DNA of 15,973 nt from assembly GCA_934700375.1 (NCBI GenBank), contig CAKUXT010000023.1:1-15973 (forward strand). Direction: 5' to 3'. Shown here in pieces: positions 5,427 through 12,947 of this stretch. The stretch comes from an uncultured Bacilli bacterium. GTDB taxonomy: Bacteria; Bacillota_I; Bacilli_A; RFN20; CAG-288. Each line of letters starts with the position of its first letter. Positions within the stretch are counted from its first letter, which is position 1. The position numbers and the translations under genes were made by a program. The notes under the pieces are model-generated. The model was not told the DNA's origin and made no database searches. It worked only from the letters and a program-made list of their open reading frames with translations.

Positions 5427-6769
5427 AAAAGACCTTTTTCCATCAAAGCAGGACGGAGTTCATCGCTCTTTTTGAAATCTTTGATTTCTCTTGCTTTATT
5501 GTATTCATTAAGAAGTGCGATATCTTCTTCGCTCAAAGGAGAGAATTCATAGGATAATCCAAGGATAGAAGCAAACTTGATCAAGGTTGCAAATAAGTCG
5601 CTGAGGTGATTCAAGTCAGCATCTTTCTTCATGGTGAGAGTGTTGACTTCCTTGATGAGGGAATCGAAAACAGTCATCGCATTGGCGACATTGAGATCAT
5701 CAGTAAGAGCATCCATGAAAGCTTCGTATTTGTCCTGTAAAACTGTGCCATCAGGAATATGATTGATGGAAAGGACATTGAAAGCTTTTCTCAAAGAGGA
5801 GAAATAACGATTGTTCAGCTTATCAAAGGAGTTCAGGTTCTCTTCAGTGTAATTGACCGGTGCACGATAATGTGTGGTCTGGAAGAAGAGTCTGATCGCA
5901 TTGCCAGAGTGGCGCTGTAAGACATCCTTGGCAAGAATAGAGTTTCCTAAGGATTTGCTCATCTTGACACCATTGGTGAGAAGGAATCCGACATGCATCC
6001 AATAATTGGCAAGACGTGTATGATTGTGAGCCTCAGACTGTGCGATTTCGTTTTCGTGATGTGGGAATTTAAGATCGAATCCGCCGCCATGAATATCAAT
6101 CAGTGGCTTATGGAAGACAGAATTGACCATGACGACACATTCTGTATGCCAGCCAGGTCTTCCTGTTCCGATTTCGGTATCAAACTTGATGCCATCATCA
6201 TCGGTGAGCTTCCAAAGGGCGAAGTCGAGCGGATTCTCTTTCTTGTCGGAGACATCGATTCTGCTTCCTGATACAAGGTCATCGATCTTCTGTTTGGACA
6301 AAGCGCCGTATTCTTTGACGGAATTGACACGGAAATAGATGTCTTCACCGCTTTGATAGGCGGAGCCGTTATTCTCTAAATCATGAATGAAAGAGGCCAT
6401 CTTCGTGATGTATTCGCTGGCTTTAGGGTGATCATAGAGAGGAAGGATGTTCAGCTTATTGAGACAATCCTCATAGGCCTTGATATAGAATTCGGAAAGT
6501 TCTTTTTCGGATTTGTTTTCCTTCTTGGCCTCTTTGATGATCTTATCATCGATATCGGTGTAGTTGCTGACGCATTTGACATCATATCCGCACTCTTTGA
6601 AGACACGGGTGAGCAAGTCAAAAGTGACAGTCGGTCTGAAGTTTCCTAAATGAACATAATTGTAGACGGTAGGTCCGCAATAATAGATGTCGACCTCGTT
6701 TTCATCGATTGGGACAAACTCCCTGAGCTTTCCCTCATAAGTATCGAACAATTGAATCTTTCTATGCAT
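5423..6769 (-). CDS. cysS: Cysteinyl-tRNA synthetase
   Basis: This class Ia aminoacyl-tRNA synthetase charges tRNA-Cys. The 448-aa protein shows the family start (CGPTVYNYVHLGNFRP, HIGH-type motif HLGN at 40-43) and zinc ligands C31, C211 (GWHTEC), a histidine of PHHENE (237/238) and a nearby glutamate. It also has the typical HHENEIAQSEA and the KMSKS loop at 269-273. The C-terminus stops at LMEKGLL, where relatives usually continue for about 10-12 residues (a ...EDTxxGTxWR type tail), and the stop codon is the ATGA overlap with the next gene. A strong GGAGG (6775-6780) precedes the ATG and overlaps the upstream ABC gene's stop, 9 nt away. The window also encodes a tRNA-Cys. Confidence 0.96.
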   Translation of the reverse strand: MHRKIQLFDTYEGKLREFVPIDENEVDIYYCGPTVYNYVHLGNFRPTVTFDLLTRVFKECGYDVKCVSNYTDIDDKIIKEAKKENKSEKELSEFYIKAYEDCLNKLNILPLYDHPKASEYITKMASFIHDLENNGSAYQSGEDIYFRVNSVKEYGALSKQKIDDLVSGSRIDVSDKKENPLDFALWKLTDDDGIKFDTEIGTGRPGWHTECVVMVNSVFHKPLIDIHGGGFDLKFPHHENEIAQSEAHNHTRLANYWMHVGFLLTNGVKMSKSLGNSILAKDVLQRHSGNAIRLFFQTTHYRAPVNYTEENLNSFDKLNNRYFSSLRKAFNVLSINHIPDGTVLQDKYEAFMDALTDDLNVANAMTVFDSLIKEVNTLTMKKDADLNHLSDLFATLIKFASILGLSYEFSPLSEEDIALLNEYNKAREIKDFKKSDELRPALMEKGLL

Positions 6770-6778
6770 AATTGCCTC

Positions 6779-8611
6779 CTAGTTTCCTAAATTGCGTTCC
6801 ATATTCTGAAGACGATATAGATTATAGTACAAACCATGGTTCTGAAGTAACTGTTGATGATTTCCGCTTTCTTTGATGACGCCTTTATCGACAACGAAGA
6901 TGATATCGCAGTCCTTGATCGTCGATAAGCGATGCGCGACGATGAGCATCGTACCGATCTTCTTCATCTTTTCCAAAGAGGTTTGGATGATGTTCTCTGT
7001 TTCCGTATCGATGTTGGCAGTCGCCTCATCAAGAAGGACCATGCTCGGAGAATAGACTAACGTTCTTGCAAAGGAGATGAGCTGTCTTTCACCGGCGGAG
7101 AAGTTAGCTCCCTTCTCTTTGACAACAGTCATATAGCCTTCGGGAAGTCTTGAGATGAATGTGTCGGCACCGACTTCTTTACAGGCCTTGATGACATCAT
7201 CCTCTTTGACTTTCTCATCACCTAAGGTGATATTGTCGGTGATCGTTCCAGAGAACAGGAAGACATCCTGAAGCATGACGCCGATGTTTCTTCTAAGACA
7301 GGTCAATGAATACTCTTCGATATTGACGTCATCGATCAGAATCGCACCGGAAGTGATTTCATATGTTCTGCTGATAAGGGAGATGATCGTGCTTTTTCCG
7401 GCGCCTGTTGCACCGACAAAGGCAGCGGATTGACCAGGATTGATGACAAATGAGACATCGTGAAGGACATCATGACCTTTTTCGTAAGCGAAGCAGACAT
7501 GACGGAATTCGATCTTTCCCTTGAATTCAGGAACATCGATAGCATCTTCTTTGTCTTCGATTTCAACTTCCTGCTGCAGAACGATTTCAATACGCTCTGT
7601 ACTGGTGATGATGGATTCGATCTGGTTGAGGAGGTTGGTGATCTGCTGAATCGGCTGGAAGAACTGCGTCGAATAGGAATACAGCATCTGGAATGTACCA
7701 ATCTTAATACCGGTCGTCATGCCTTTTAAGCGGATGTTTGGAATTGCGATGGCAATGACTAAAACGACACAGGAAATCTGAAGCAGATACATGAAGGGAT
7801 AGAAAAATGCGAACAGCCTTTGAGAGTGGAGGAAGGAAGAATAGATGTCCTCGTTCTTCTTTTTGAACTCCTGCACCTTCTTCTCTTCTCTGTCATAGGT
7901 CTTGATGACCTTGATTCCCTGGAAGTTCTCAGAGAGGAAGGAGTTCATCTCTGAGATGGATTTCTTTTCTTTTCTGTAATACTTTTTGGCTTTCTTTCTG
8001 AAGAGATAGGAGAGGAAGAAGACGATAGGAAGATAGGCGAGATAGAGCAGTCCGAAGTAAGAAACACCTTCTTTTGAAGTGACAACGAAGGTTGTGACAA
8101 TAATGATGCAAAGGGAGAGGAATGCGCGGAGGAACTGCGGAAGAATATCGGAGAACAAAGTCGAAAGGTTCTGCGTATCATTGGTGACTCTTGTGACATA
8201 GCTTCCGATCTTGAGCTGTCTTAACTGCTTCTGTGAGAGGGAGAGGATATGATCGAACATCTCATCTCTCATGTCTTTGATGACGCTTTGTCCGAGCTTT
8301 TTCAGTTTCAACGATACAAAGTAGCCGCCTAGACCTGCAAAGAACCAGGCACCCATATCAAGAAAGACATAGAAAGCGATGACTTTCATGCTCTCCTTGA
8401 CATCATTTCCTCTTTCGATGGAAGAGAGGAAATCGATCATGCCCTTTGCGATGAGCGGCTCAAGGTTGAAACAGGCGATGACAAAAAGATCCAAGAGAAG
8501 AATCAGAATGAAAACTCTCAGATATGGTTTGAAGAAACGATAAATGCTTTTGAAGATAGCAATATCCTTCAATGAATACTGCTTCTGTTCAATGGTCTTG
8601 TCTTCACTCAT
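6779..8611 (-). CDS. ABC exporter half-transporter B (ATP-hydrolysing Walker site)
   Basis: This 610-aa protein is a type IV (MsbA-like) ABC exporter with fused membrane and ATPase domains. Hydrophobic segments begin around residues 31-50, 78-98, 158-176, 185-204 and 270-290. The ATPase domain has Walker A GATGAGKST (400-408), Q-loop Q448, Walker B MVLLDE (524-529) with catalytic E529, and H-loop H560. Its signature motif is FSAGE (504-508) rather than LSGGQ. Its start overlaps the end of the other half-transporter by 8 nt, with AAGGA about 8 nt ahead. The two most likely form a heterodimer in which this subunit supplies the hydrolysing Walker A/B. The exported substrate (drug, peptide or lipid) is not determined. 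Confidence 0.93.
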   Translation of the reverse strand: MSEDKTIEQKQYSLKDIAIFKSIYRFFKPYLRVFILILLLDLFVIACFNLEPLIAKGMIDFLSSIERGNDVKESMKVIAFYVFLDMGAWFFAGLGGYFVSLKLKKLGQSVIKDMRDEMFDHILSLSQKQLRQLKIGSYVTRVTNDTQNLSTLFSDILPQFLRAFLSLCIIIVTTFVVTSKEGVSYFGLLYLAYLPIVFFLSYLFRKKAKKYYRKEKKSISEMNSFLSENFQGIKVIKTYDREEKKVQEFKKKNEDIYSSFLHSQRLFAFFYPFMYLLQISCVVLVIAIAIPNIRLKGMTTGIKIGTFQMLYSYSTQFFQPIQQITNLLNQIESIITSTERIEIVLQQEVEIEDKEDAIDVPEFKGKIEFRHVCFAYEKGHDVLHDVSFVINPGQSAAFVGATGAGKSTIISLISRTYEITSGAILIDDVNIEEYSLTCLRRNIGVMLQDVFLFSGTITDNITLGDEKVKEDDVIKACKEVGADTFISRLPEGYMTVVKEKGANFSAGERQLISFARTLVYSPSMVLLDEATANIDTETENIIQTSLEKMKKIGTMLIVAHRLSTIKDCDIIFVVDKGVIKESGNHQQLLQNHGLYYNLYRLQNMERNLGN

Positions 8612-10472
8612 GGTTCATTTCCTTCTCTAATTTCTGCATTTCGACTAAATCGTGATACAACGGACAACTGGATATCAGATCTTCGTGCTTTCCTATACCG
8701 ACGATCTTTCCCTGATTCATGACAAGGATCAGATCGGAATTCTCAATGGCGGAGATGCGATGTGCAATGACAAAAGTCGTGCATCTGTTCTTCTCGCTCT
8801 TGAAGTGAGCTAAGATGTTCTTTTCCGTATCGGCATCGACAGCGGAGAGGGAATCATCCAAGATCAGAATGGAAGGATCCTTGTAAACGGCTCTTGCGAT
8901 AGAGACTCTTTGTCTCTGACCGCCTGAAAGAGAGGTTCCTTTTTCCTTGACCATGGTCTTATAGCCATCGGGGAAAGAGAGGATATCATTCTCGATATCA
9001 GCAAATCTTGCTGCATAAGAAACTTTGTCTTTATCGATCTTGCCTAAGTCCTTTTCGCTGAAGGCGATGTTCTCTTCGATTGTTCCAGAGAAGAGGAAGG
9101 CTTCCTGAAGAACATAGCCGATATGTTCTCTTAAATCTGCTTTTCTCCAGTCGTTGATATCGACATCATCGATGAACAAGGTTCCTCTTGGGAGATTGTA
9201 TAACTTAGGAAGGAGAGAGACGAGCGCCGATTTTCCACTTCCGGTCTTTCCGATGATACCAATCGTCATACCAGGTTCAGCTGTAAAGGAGATATCGGAG
9301 AGTGAATTCTCCAAGCTGTCAGGATATCTGAAGGAAAGGTTTCTGAACTCGACTTTTCCTTTGAGCTGATCTCTTTCTTCGTTGCTGTCATCGACAATAT
9401 CAGGCTGAGTAGAGAGAATCGTTGAAATACGTTTTCTCGCCCCGCTTCCTCTTGAAGAGTAGTCAATCAGCATGCCGCCTGCAATCATCGGCCAGATGAG
9501 AACATCATAATAGCCTGCGAATTTGGAGCAGTCTCCGACATCCTTGATGTTTCCTGCTATAGAGGCATCGCCAAAGGTGATGACAGAATAAGCGCAGAGG
9601 AAGAAAAGAACACCGAAAGTGACGGTCAGATAGGTGTTGATGGAGAAATCGATCAAAGAAGAATAACGAAGATACTGAATAGAGGTGTTTTCGACATTGC
9701 GCGAATACTTTTTGAAATTCGTAACGCGGTCTTTTTCTTTCAAGAATGACTTGATGACGGAGAAACCCTGAAGGTTTTCTTCGGTGTAGTCGGATAGTTC
9801 CTCAAAGGTATCACTGGAGATCTTGTATCTTTTGCTTTCACCGCTTCCGACAACACCGCCTAAAACGATGAAAAGAACAAGCGGAATACAGGTGAAGAGC
9901 GTGATCTGGTAGGAGAGCATGAACATCAGCGTAAACGAACATGTTCCTAAGACAAGAAGGTCTGTCGTGAAGATAAGACCATCCGTGAAACACTGTTTGA
10001 TCGTGGCAAGGTCATTGGTGAAGAAGGAGAGAAGGCCGCCGACTTTCTTGTCGGAATAGTAGGAAAGGGATAATTTCTGAATATGTCTGAACATATCCTC
10101 TCTTAAGTCCCTTTCGATATTGGCACCGATCTGTGCAGAGAAGAATCTCCATCCCATTCTGCCGACGAAGATGATGACGCCGATAAGAAGCATCGTGATC
10201 AGTGTCAAAAACAAGTCGGTCTGATAAAACGGCAATGTTTCAGTTGCATGCGTTGTGAAGGAATTGGTAAATCCGGTGAGGATTCTTAGCGGATTGGTAT
10301 TGATGGCAGAAGAAAGGTCTTCCGGTTTTGCATTGAAAATAGATACGAGGTTACCAATAACCATCGGAATGCATAACTGAACGATATCGACAAGGGCATC
10401 TGTGATCAGAACGGACAAAAACAGATACCAGTACTTCAAATAGTAACGATTGATGTATTTTCCAAATATCAT
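8604..10472 (-). CDS. ABC exporter half-transporter A (degenerate Walker B)
   Basis: This 622-aa fused membrane/ATPase half-transporter has hydrophobic segments near 16-40, 86-104, 165-185, 190-208 and 280-298. It has a long (about 40-aa) outward loop after the first helix. Its ATPase domain has Walker A GKTGSGKSA (408-416), Q456, canonical LSGGQ (515-519), Walker B ILILDD (535-540) and H571. The catalytic glutamate after Walker B is Asp540, as in the degenerate-site subunit of heterodimeric exporters such as TM287/288, BmrCD or LmrCD. Pairing this with FSAGE from the partner gives one inactive and one active ATP site. The gene starts 3 nt after rimO with no strong ribosome binding site, suggesting coupling. 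Confidence 0.93.
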   Translation of the reverse strand: MIFGKYINRYYLKYWYLFLSVLITDALVDIVQLCIPMVIGNLVSIFNAKPEDLSSAINTNPLRILTGFTNSFTTHATETLPFYQTDLFLTLITMLLIGVIIFVGRMGWRFFSAQIGANIERDLREDMFRHIQKLSLSYYSDKKVGGLLSFFTNDLATIKQCFTDGLIFTTDLLVLGTCSFTLMFMLSYQITLFTCIPLVLFIVLGGVVGSGESKRYKISSDTFEELSDYTEENLQGFSVIKSFLKEKDRVTNFKKYSRNVENTSIQYLRYSSLIDFSINTYLTVTFGVLFFLCAYSVITFGDASIAGNIKDVGDCSKFAGYYDVLIWPMIAGGMLIDYSSRGSGARKRISTILSTQPDIVDDSNEERDQLKGKVEFRNLSFRYPDSLENSLSDISFTAEPGMTIGIIGKTGSGKSALVSLLPKLYNLPRGTLFIDDVDINDWRKADLREHIGYVLQEAFLFSGTIEENIAFSEKDLGKIDKDKVSYAARFADIENDILSFPDGYKTMVKEKGTSLSGGQRQRVSIARAVYKDPSILILDDSLSAVDADTEKNILAHFKSEKNRCTTFVIAHRISAIENSDLILVMNQGKIVGIGKHEDLISSCPLYHDLVEMQKLEKEMNHE

Positions 10473-10475
10473 AAA

Positions 10476-11786
10476 TTATTCTGTCTCATCACTGCTTCTT
10501 AAAATTTCCGTCACTTCAGCGTCAACATCATAGAACAGAGCATTGACGACCTTGGCTTTGACAAGGTCTCCAGGCTTGATGGGAAGCTTTGAATAGAGTC
10601 TCATCTTGCCATCGATATCATCCGGTGCATAGAGGTTGCAGATGCAGGAATAGGAAAAATCGTCATTCTGTTCAGTGACTAAGCAAGTATAGGTCTTGCC
10701 GATTCTTTCTTTGTTCAGGCGATAGGAGATCTTCTTCTGCTCCTTCATCACCTTGTTGTATCTTTCGACTTTGACCTTTTCATCAACCTGTTCTTTGAAC
10801 TTGGCAGCAGGTGTTCCTTCTTCCGGACAGAACATAAAGCAGCCGAGATGATCGAATTTGATCTCCTTGACCTGCTTCATCAATTCCTCAAAGTCTTCTT
10901 TTGTCTCGCCAGGGAAACCGACCATGACAGTGGTACGGATGATGCTATCAGGAACTTTCGCTCTGAATTTTGCAATCAGATCGATGATATCCTGTTCGCT
11001 TCCTCTTCTTCCCATTCTCTTTAAAACATGAGGAGCAAAGTGCTGCACAGGAAGATCGAAGTAAGGAGTGAGCTTCTTCTCTTTGGCAAAAAGGTCGATC
11101 AGATCATCGCTGACTTCATCGGGATAGAGATACATCAGTTTGACAAAGTCGAAGCATTCATGCTTGAGAATCTCTTTGCATAAATCGGTGAGGGTAAGTC
11201 CGATGTCTTTTCCATACATGGAAGTGTCCTGAGAGATGACAGTCAGACTTCTGACACCTTCCTTCTCCAACATATTAAGCTCTTCTTTGAGCACTTCAAA
11301 AGGAACAGACTTGAAGCGGCCTCTGATATGCGGAATGGCACAGAAATTGCAGAAGTTGTCGCATCCATCTGAAATACGGAGATAGGCTTCTCTCTTGGGA
11401 GAGATGAAGACTCTTCTTGTAGGATCGATCTGACCGAAAAGCTTCCTGTCCTTGACAAGCTTCTGGAAGTGCTCAGAGAAGTTCTTATACTCCTCTAACG
11501 GAATCCAGAGAGCGACCTCAGGAATCTCTTTTTTGAGCTCTTCTAAATAACGGGTGGCAAGACAGCCAGTGACAACGACAGGCTTGTTATACTGGACCAT
11601 CTCCAAGATGGCGTCGATGGATTCTGTCTTTGCAGAATCGATGAAGCCACAGGTGTTGACTATGATGATATCGCTCAATGCGGGATCAGAGACGGTTTCA
11701 AACCCGTTCATCTTCAAATAAGCGAGAATTTCTTCCAAATCGACCTGATTTTTTGCACAACCTAAAGAAACAATACCAATGTTCAT
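10476..11786 (-). CDS. rimO: Ribosomal protein S12 methylthiotransferase RimO
   Basis: This radical-SAM enzyme adds a methylthio group to the conserved aspartate of ribosomal protein S12. The N-terminal domain starts MNIGIVSLGCAKNQVDLEE, with C10, C46 (NTCGFIDSAKTES) and C75 (TGCLA) for the auxiliary cluster. The radical-SAM CxxxCxxC is C142, C146 and C149 (GCDNFCNFC). PEEGTPAA and a C-terminal TRAM domain (about 365-425) follow. SLGCxKNxVD and NTCGFI separate RimO from MiaB and MtaB. An in-frame ATG 7 codons earlier (11807) is rejected because the GGAGG at 11793-11797 lies inside that extension, at correct spacing for the ATG at 11786. The protein is 436 aa. It is the first gene of the six-gene operon. 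Confidence 0.95.
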   Translation of the reverse strand: MNIGIVSLGCAKNQVDLEEILAYLKMNGFETVSDPALSDIIIVNTCGFIDSAKTESIDAILEMVQYNKPVVVTGCLATRYLEELKKEIPEVALWIPLEEYKNFSEHFQKLVKDRKLFGQIDPTRRVFISPKREAYLRISDGCDNFCNFCAIPHIRGRFKSVPFEVLKEELNMLEKEGVRSLTVISQDTSMYGKDIGLTLTDLCKEILKHECFDFVKLMYLYPDEVSDDLIDLFAKEKKLTPYFDLPVQHFAPHVLKRMGRRGSEQDIIDLIAKFRAKVPDSIIRTTVMVGFPGETKEDFEELMKQVKEIKFDHLGCFMFCPEEGTPAAKFKEQVDEKVKVERYNKVMKEQKKISYRLNKERIGKTYTCLVTEQNDDFSYSCICNLYAPDDIDGKMRLYSKLPIKPGDLVKAKVVNALFYDVDAEVTEILRSSDETE

Positions 11787-11792
11787 AATCAA

Positions 11793-11797
11793 CCTCC
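11793..11797 (-). promoter_or_regulatory. Ribosome binding site deciding the rimO start
   Basis: GGAGG on the minus strand lies 6 nt before the ATG at 11784-11786. This rules out the longer start at 11807. Confidence 0.85.
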
Positions 11798-11814
11798 AAT
11801 TAAGCAAAAATTAT

Positions 11815-11844
11815 TTTATAAAATATATATATATTTAGCAACAA
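11815..11844 (-). promoter_or_regulatory. Promoter of the rimO-ABC-ABC-cysS-HD operon
   Basis: TTGTTG (11839-11844) and TATAAA (11815-11820) are 18 nt apart on the minus strand. The spacer is an alternating AT run. The -10 ends about 28 nt before the rimO ATG. No intrinsic terminator is seen after the upstream peroxidase-like gene, so read-through from it may add to this promoter. Confidence 0.6.
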
Positions 11845-11845
11845 A

Positions 11846-12412
11846 CTATATGGCGATTTCATCAAGCAGACGGACAAGACAGGATTCGATTTTTTTCTGT
11901 GCCGTCGCTTCAAAGCGTTTGACGACTTTTCCGCTTCTATTGATGAAGAAGAACGTAAAGTTCTCTCTGATTTCAGGATTGCTCATCCAATTCGGTCCCT
12001 TTTTGATCTCACGACAGTTCAGAACAGGTGTAAGAAGGTTTTCAGGATCAAATCCCTTAAACTTCTTTTTCTTGATCAGATAAGCAAATAGTTCTGATTT
12101 GTTTTCACCTGCGACGTCTTGCTTCTTACAGCGTAGGAAGGTCGTCATGAATTCTTTTCTGCAGTATGTGTCGATTTCCTCATCTGATTCAGGAGTCTGT
12201 TCTTGGAACTGATTGGATGGGATATCGATGATTTCAAAGCCATCAGAGCTAAAACGTCTATATAGGCTCTCCATAAAAGGATAAAAGTCGGAAAAAGGAG
12301 AATGAATCGCTGTATTGACAATCAGAATAACTTTGCCTTTCAGTTCAGACAAAGGAAGGATTGATTCATCATTCAGTTCAAGATTGAATTGATATATGTT
12401 ATCGTTTTTCAC
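11846..12412 (-). CDS. Glutathione-peroxidase-fold protein lacking the peroxidatic cysteine
   Basis: This 188-aa thioredoxin-fold protein follows the glutathione peroxidase (GPx) family along its whole length. LKGKVILIVNTA (residues 24-35), GFEIIDIPSNQF (58-69), SDEEIDTYC, DVAGEN and NFTFFFINRSGKVVKRF all match. The active site is changed. The Cys/Sec of NTAxxCGF is Ser38 (NTAIHSPF), the next FPCNQF cysteine is Ser66, and the tryptophan of WNF is Glu150, while Gln68 and Asn151 remain. Cys84 (YC), Cys95, Cys133 and Cys178 are present. A normal peroxidase reaction is therefore unlikely, and it may be a pseudoenzyme with another role. The start codon is GTG, fixed by AAGGAGGAG five to six bases upstream. 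It is a single gene after the tRNA terminator and before the rimO operon. Confidence 0.85.
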   Translation of the reverse strand: MKNDNIYQFNLELNDESILPLSELKGKVILIVNTAIHSPFSDFYPFMESLYRRFSSDGFEIIDIPSNQFQEQTPESDEEIDTYCRKEFMTTFLRCKKQDVAGENKSELFAYLIKKKKFKGFDPENLLTPVLNCREIKKGPNWMSNPEIRENFTFFFINRSGKVVKRFEATAQKKIESCLVRLLDEIAI

Positions 12413-12477
12413 TGACTCCTCCTTATTAACAACTTCTTGTGTTGAAATTAGAATTTATATTTAATATCGTTTCGGAT

Positions 12478-12504
12478 AAAAGAAAAAACCCATCGCTGGG
12501 TTTC
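12478..12504 (-). terminator. Intrinsic terminator after tRNA-Pro
   Basis: The minus strand reads AAACCCA-GCGA-TGGGTTT followed by TTT and a T-rich tail (TTTTTTCTTTT). It starts 12 nt after the tRNA-Pro CCA and closes the three-tRNA cluster. Confidence 0.82.
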
Positions 12505-12515
12505 TATTTATAGCA

Positions 12516-12592
12516 TGGTCGGGAGTGCGAGATTTGAACTCGCGACCCCCTGCTCCCAAAGCAGGTGCCCTACCAAACTGGGCTAACTCCCG
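12516..12592 (-). tRNA. tRNA-Pro(TGG)
   Basis: The acceptor CGGGAGT pairs with ACTCCCG, the discriminator is A, and CCA is encoded. The anticodon arm CCTGC-TTTGGGA-GCAGG gives TGG, and the T-loop is GAGTTCAAATCTC. The unusual C1 start is characteristic of bacterial tRNA-Pro. Confidence 0.96.
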
Positions 12593-12600
12593 ATTGTAAG

Positions 12601-12623
12601 AAAAAAGAGCTGCAAAGCGGCTC
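12601..12623 (-). terminator. Weak terminator-like hairpin between tRNA-Arg and tRNA-Pro
   Basis: GAGCCGC-TTT-GCAGCTC on the minus strand has an internal C-A mismatch and is followed by six T. It would cut part of the transcription before tRNA-Pro. No separate promoter for tRNA-Pro is visible in the 8-nt gap to the gene, so it is probably partial or only a processing hairpin. Confidence 0.45.
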
Positions 12624-12632
12624 AGTAGAAAA

Positions 12633-12709
12633 TGGTGCCCTCGAAGAGACTCGAACTCTTGACCCTCTGATTCGTAGTCAGATACTCTATCCAACTGAGC
12701 TACGAGGGC
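12633..12709 (-). tRNA. tRNA-Arg(ACG)
   Basis: The acceptor GCCCTCG pairs with CGAGGGC, the discriminator is A, and CCA is encoded. The anticodon arm TCTGA-CTACGAA-TCAGA gives ACG; A34 is normally edited to inosine by TadA so that CGU, CGC and CGA are read. The D-arm and T-loop (GAGTTCGAGTCTC) are standard. Confidence 0.96.
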
Positions 12710-12715
12710 AAACGA

Positions 12716-12790
12716 TGGAGGTTCCACGCGGATTCGAACCGCGGGTTGAGGATTTGCAGTCCTTTGCCTTACCAGCTTGGCTATGGAACC
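12716..12790 (-). tRNA. tRNA-Cys(GCA)
   Basis: The acceptor GGTTCCA pairs with TGGAACC. The discriminator is U, a known identity element for cysteinyl-tRNA synthetase, and CCA is encoded. The anticodon loop CTGCAAA gives GCA. The top anticodon-stem pair appears to be an A-C mismatch. It is the first gene of the Cys-Arg-Pro cluster. Confidence 0.95.
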
Positions 12791-12799
12791 AGCTTGTTA

Positions 12800-12828
12800 A
12801 ATATATCACATTTATACAAGCAAAACAA
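12800..12828 (-). promoter_or_regulatory. Promoter of the tRNA-Cys/Arg/Pro cluster
   Basis: TTGTTT (12823-12828) and TATATT (12800-12805) are 17 nt apart on the minus strand. A TGA directly before the -10 gives an extended -10 form. It ends 9 nt before the tRNA-Cys 5' end, so the leader is very short. Confidence 0.7.
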
Positions 12829-12871
12829 GAAAAATATTATAACTTTCATGCATATTTATGCTATGTTAAAA

Positions 12872-12900
12872 TTGTCGTGAAATATTTGACCTTATAGAAT
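12872..12900 (+). promoter_or_regulatory. Promoter of the YfhO-family gene
   Basis: TTGTCG (12872-12877) and TAGAAT (12895-12900) are separated by 17 nt and lie 47 nt upstream of the ATG. It is divergent from the tRNA cluster promoter, with 43 nt between the two -35 boxes. Confidence 0.55.
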
Positions 12901-12947
12901 AGATATTCGTTTTAACTTTGTTTTAATAAATAGAATGGAGATGCTCT

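Noticed and set aside
6770..6778. Possible T-box or cysteine-responsive leader before cysS
   Set aside because: cysS starts 9 nt after the ABC gene, leaving no room for a leader RNA. No T-box elements are seen in the operon leader before rimO either.
11787..11807. Seven-codon N-terminal extension of RimO
   Set aside because: It would translate through the GGAGG that serves the ATG at 11786, and the family begins at MNIGIVSLGC.
12299..12301. Possible recoded selenocysteine codon at the glutathione peroxidase active site
   Set aside because: The codon is TCT (Ser), not TGA, so no selenocysteine is encoded here.
12461..12727. 88-codon minus-strand reading frame with VAQLDRVSDYESEG and FGRAPALGAGGREF
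   Set aside because: This is direct translation of the tRNA-Arg and tRNA-Pro genes themselves, a common false protein call.
12829..12871. Small inverted repeat GCATA-TT-TATGC between the divergent tRNA and YfhO promoters
   Set aside because: The arms are only 5 bp in AT-rich DNA, expected by chance, and neither promoter overlaps it.
12565..12897. 110-codon plus-strand reading frame running through the tRNA cluster
   Set aside because: It is antisense to tRNA-Arg and tRNA-Cys. Its translation (EETRTLDPLIRSQ..., VPRGFEPR) is the well-known spurious protein produced by reading tRNA genes backwards.
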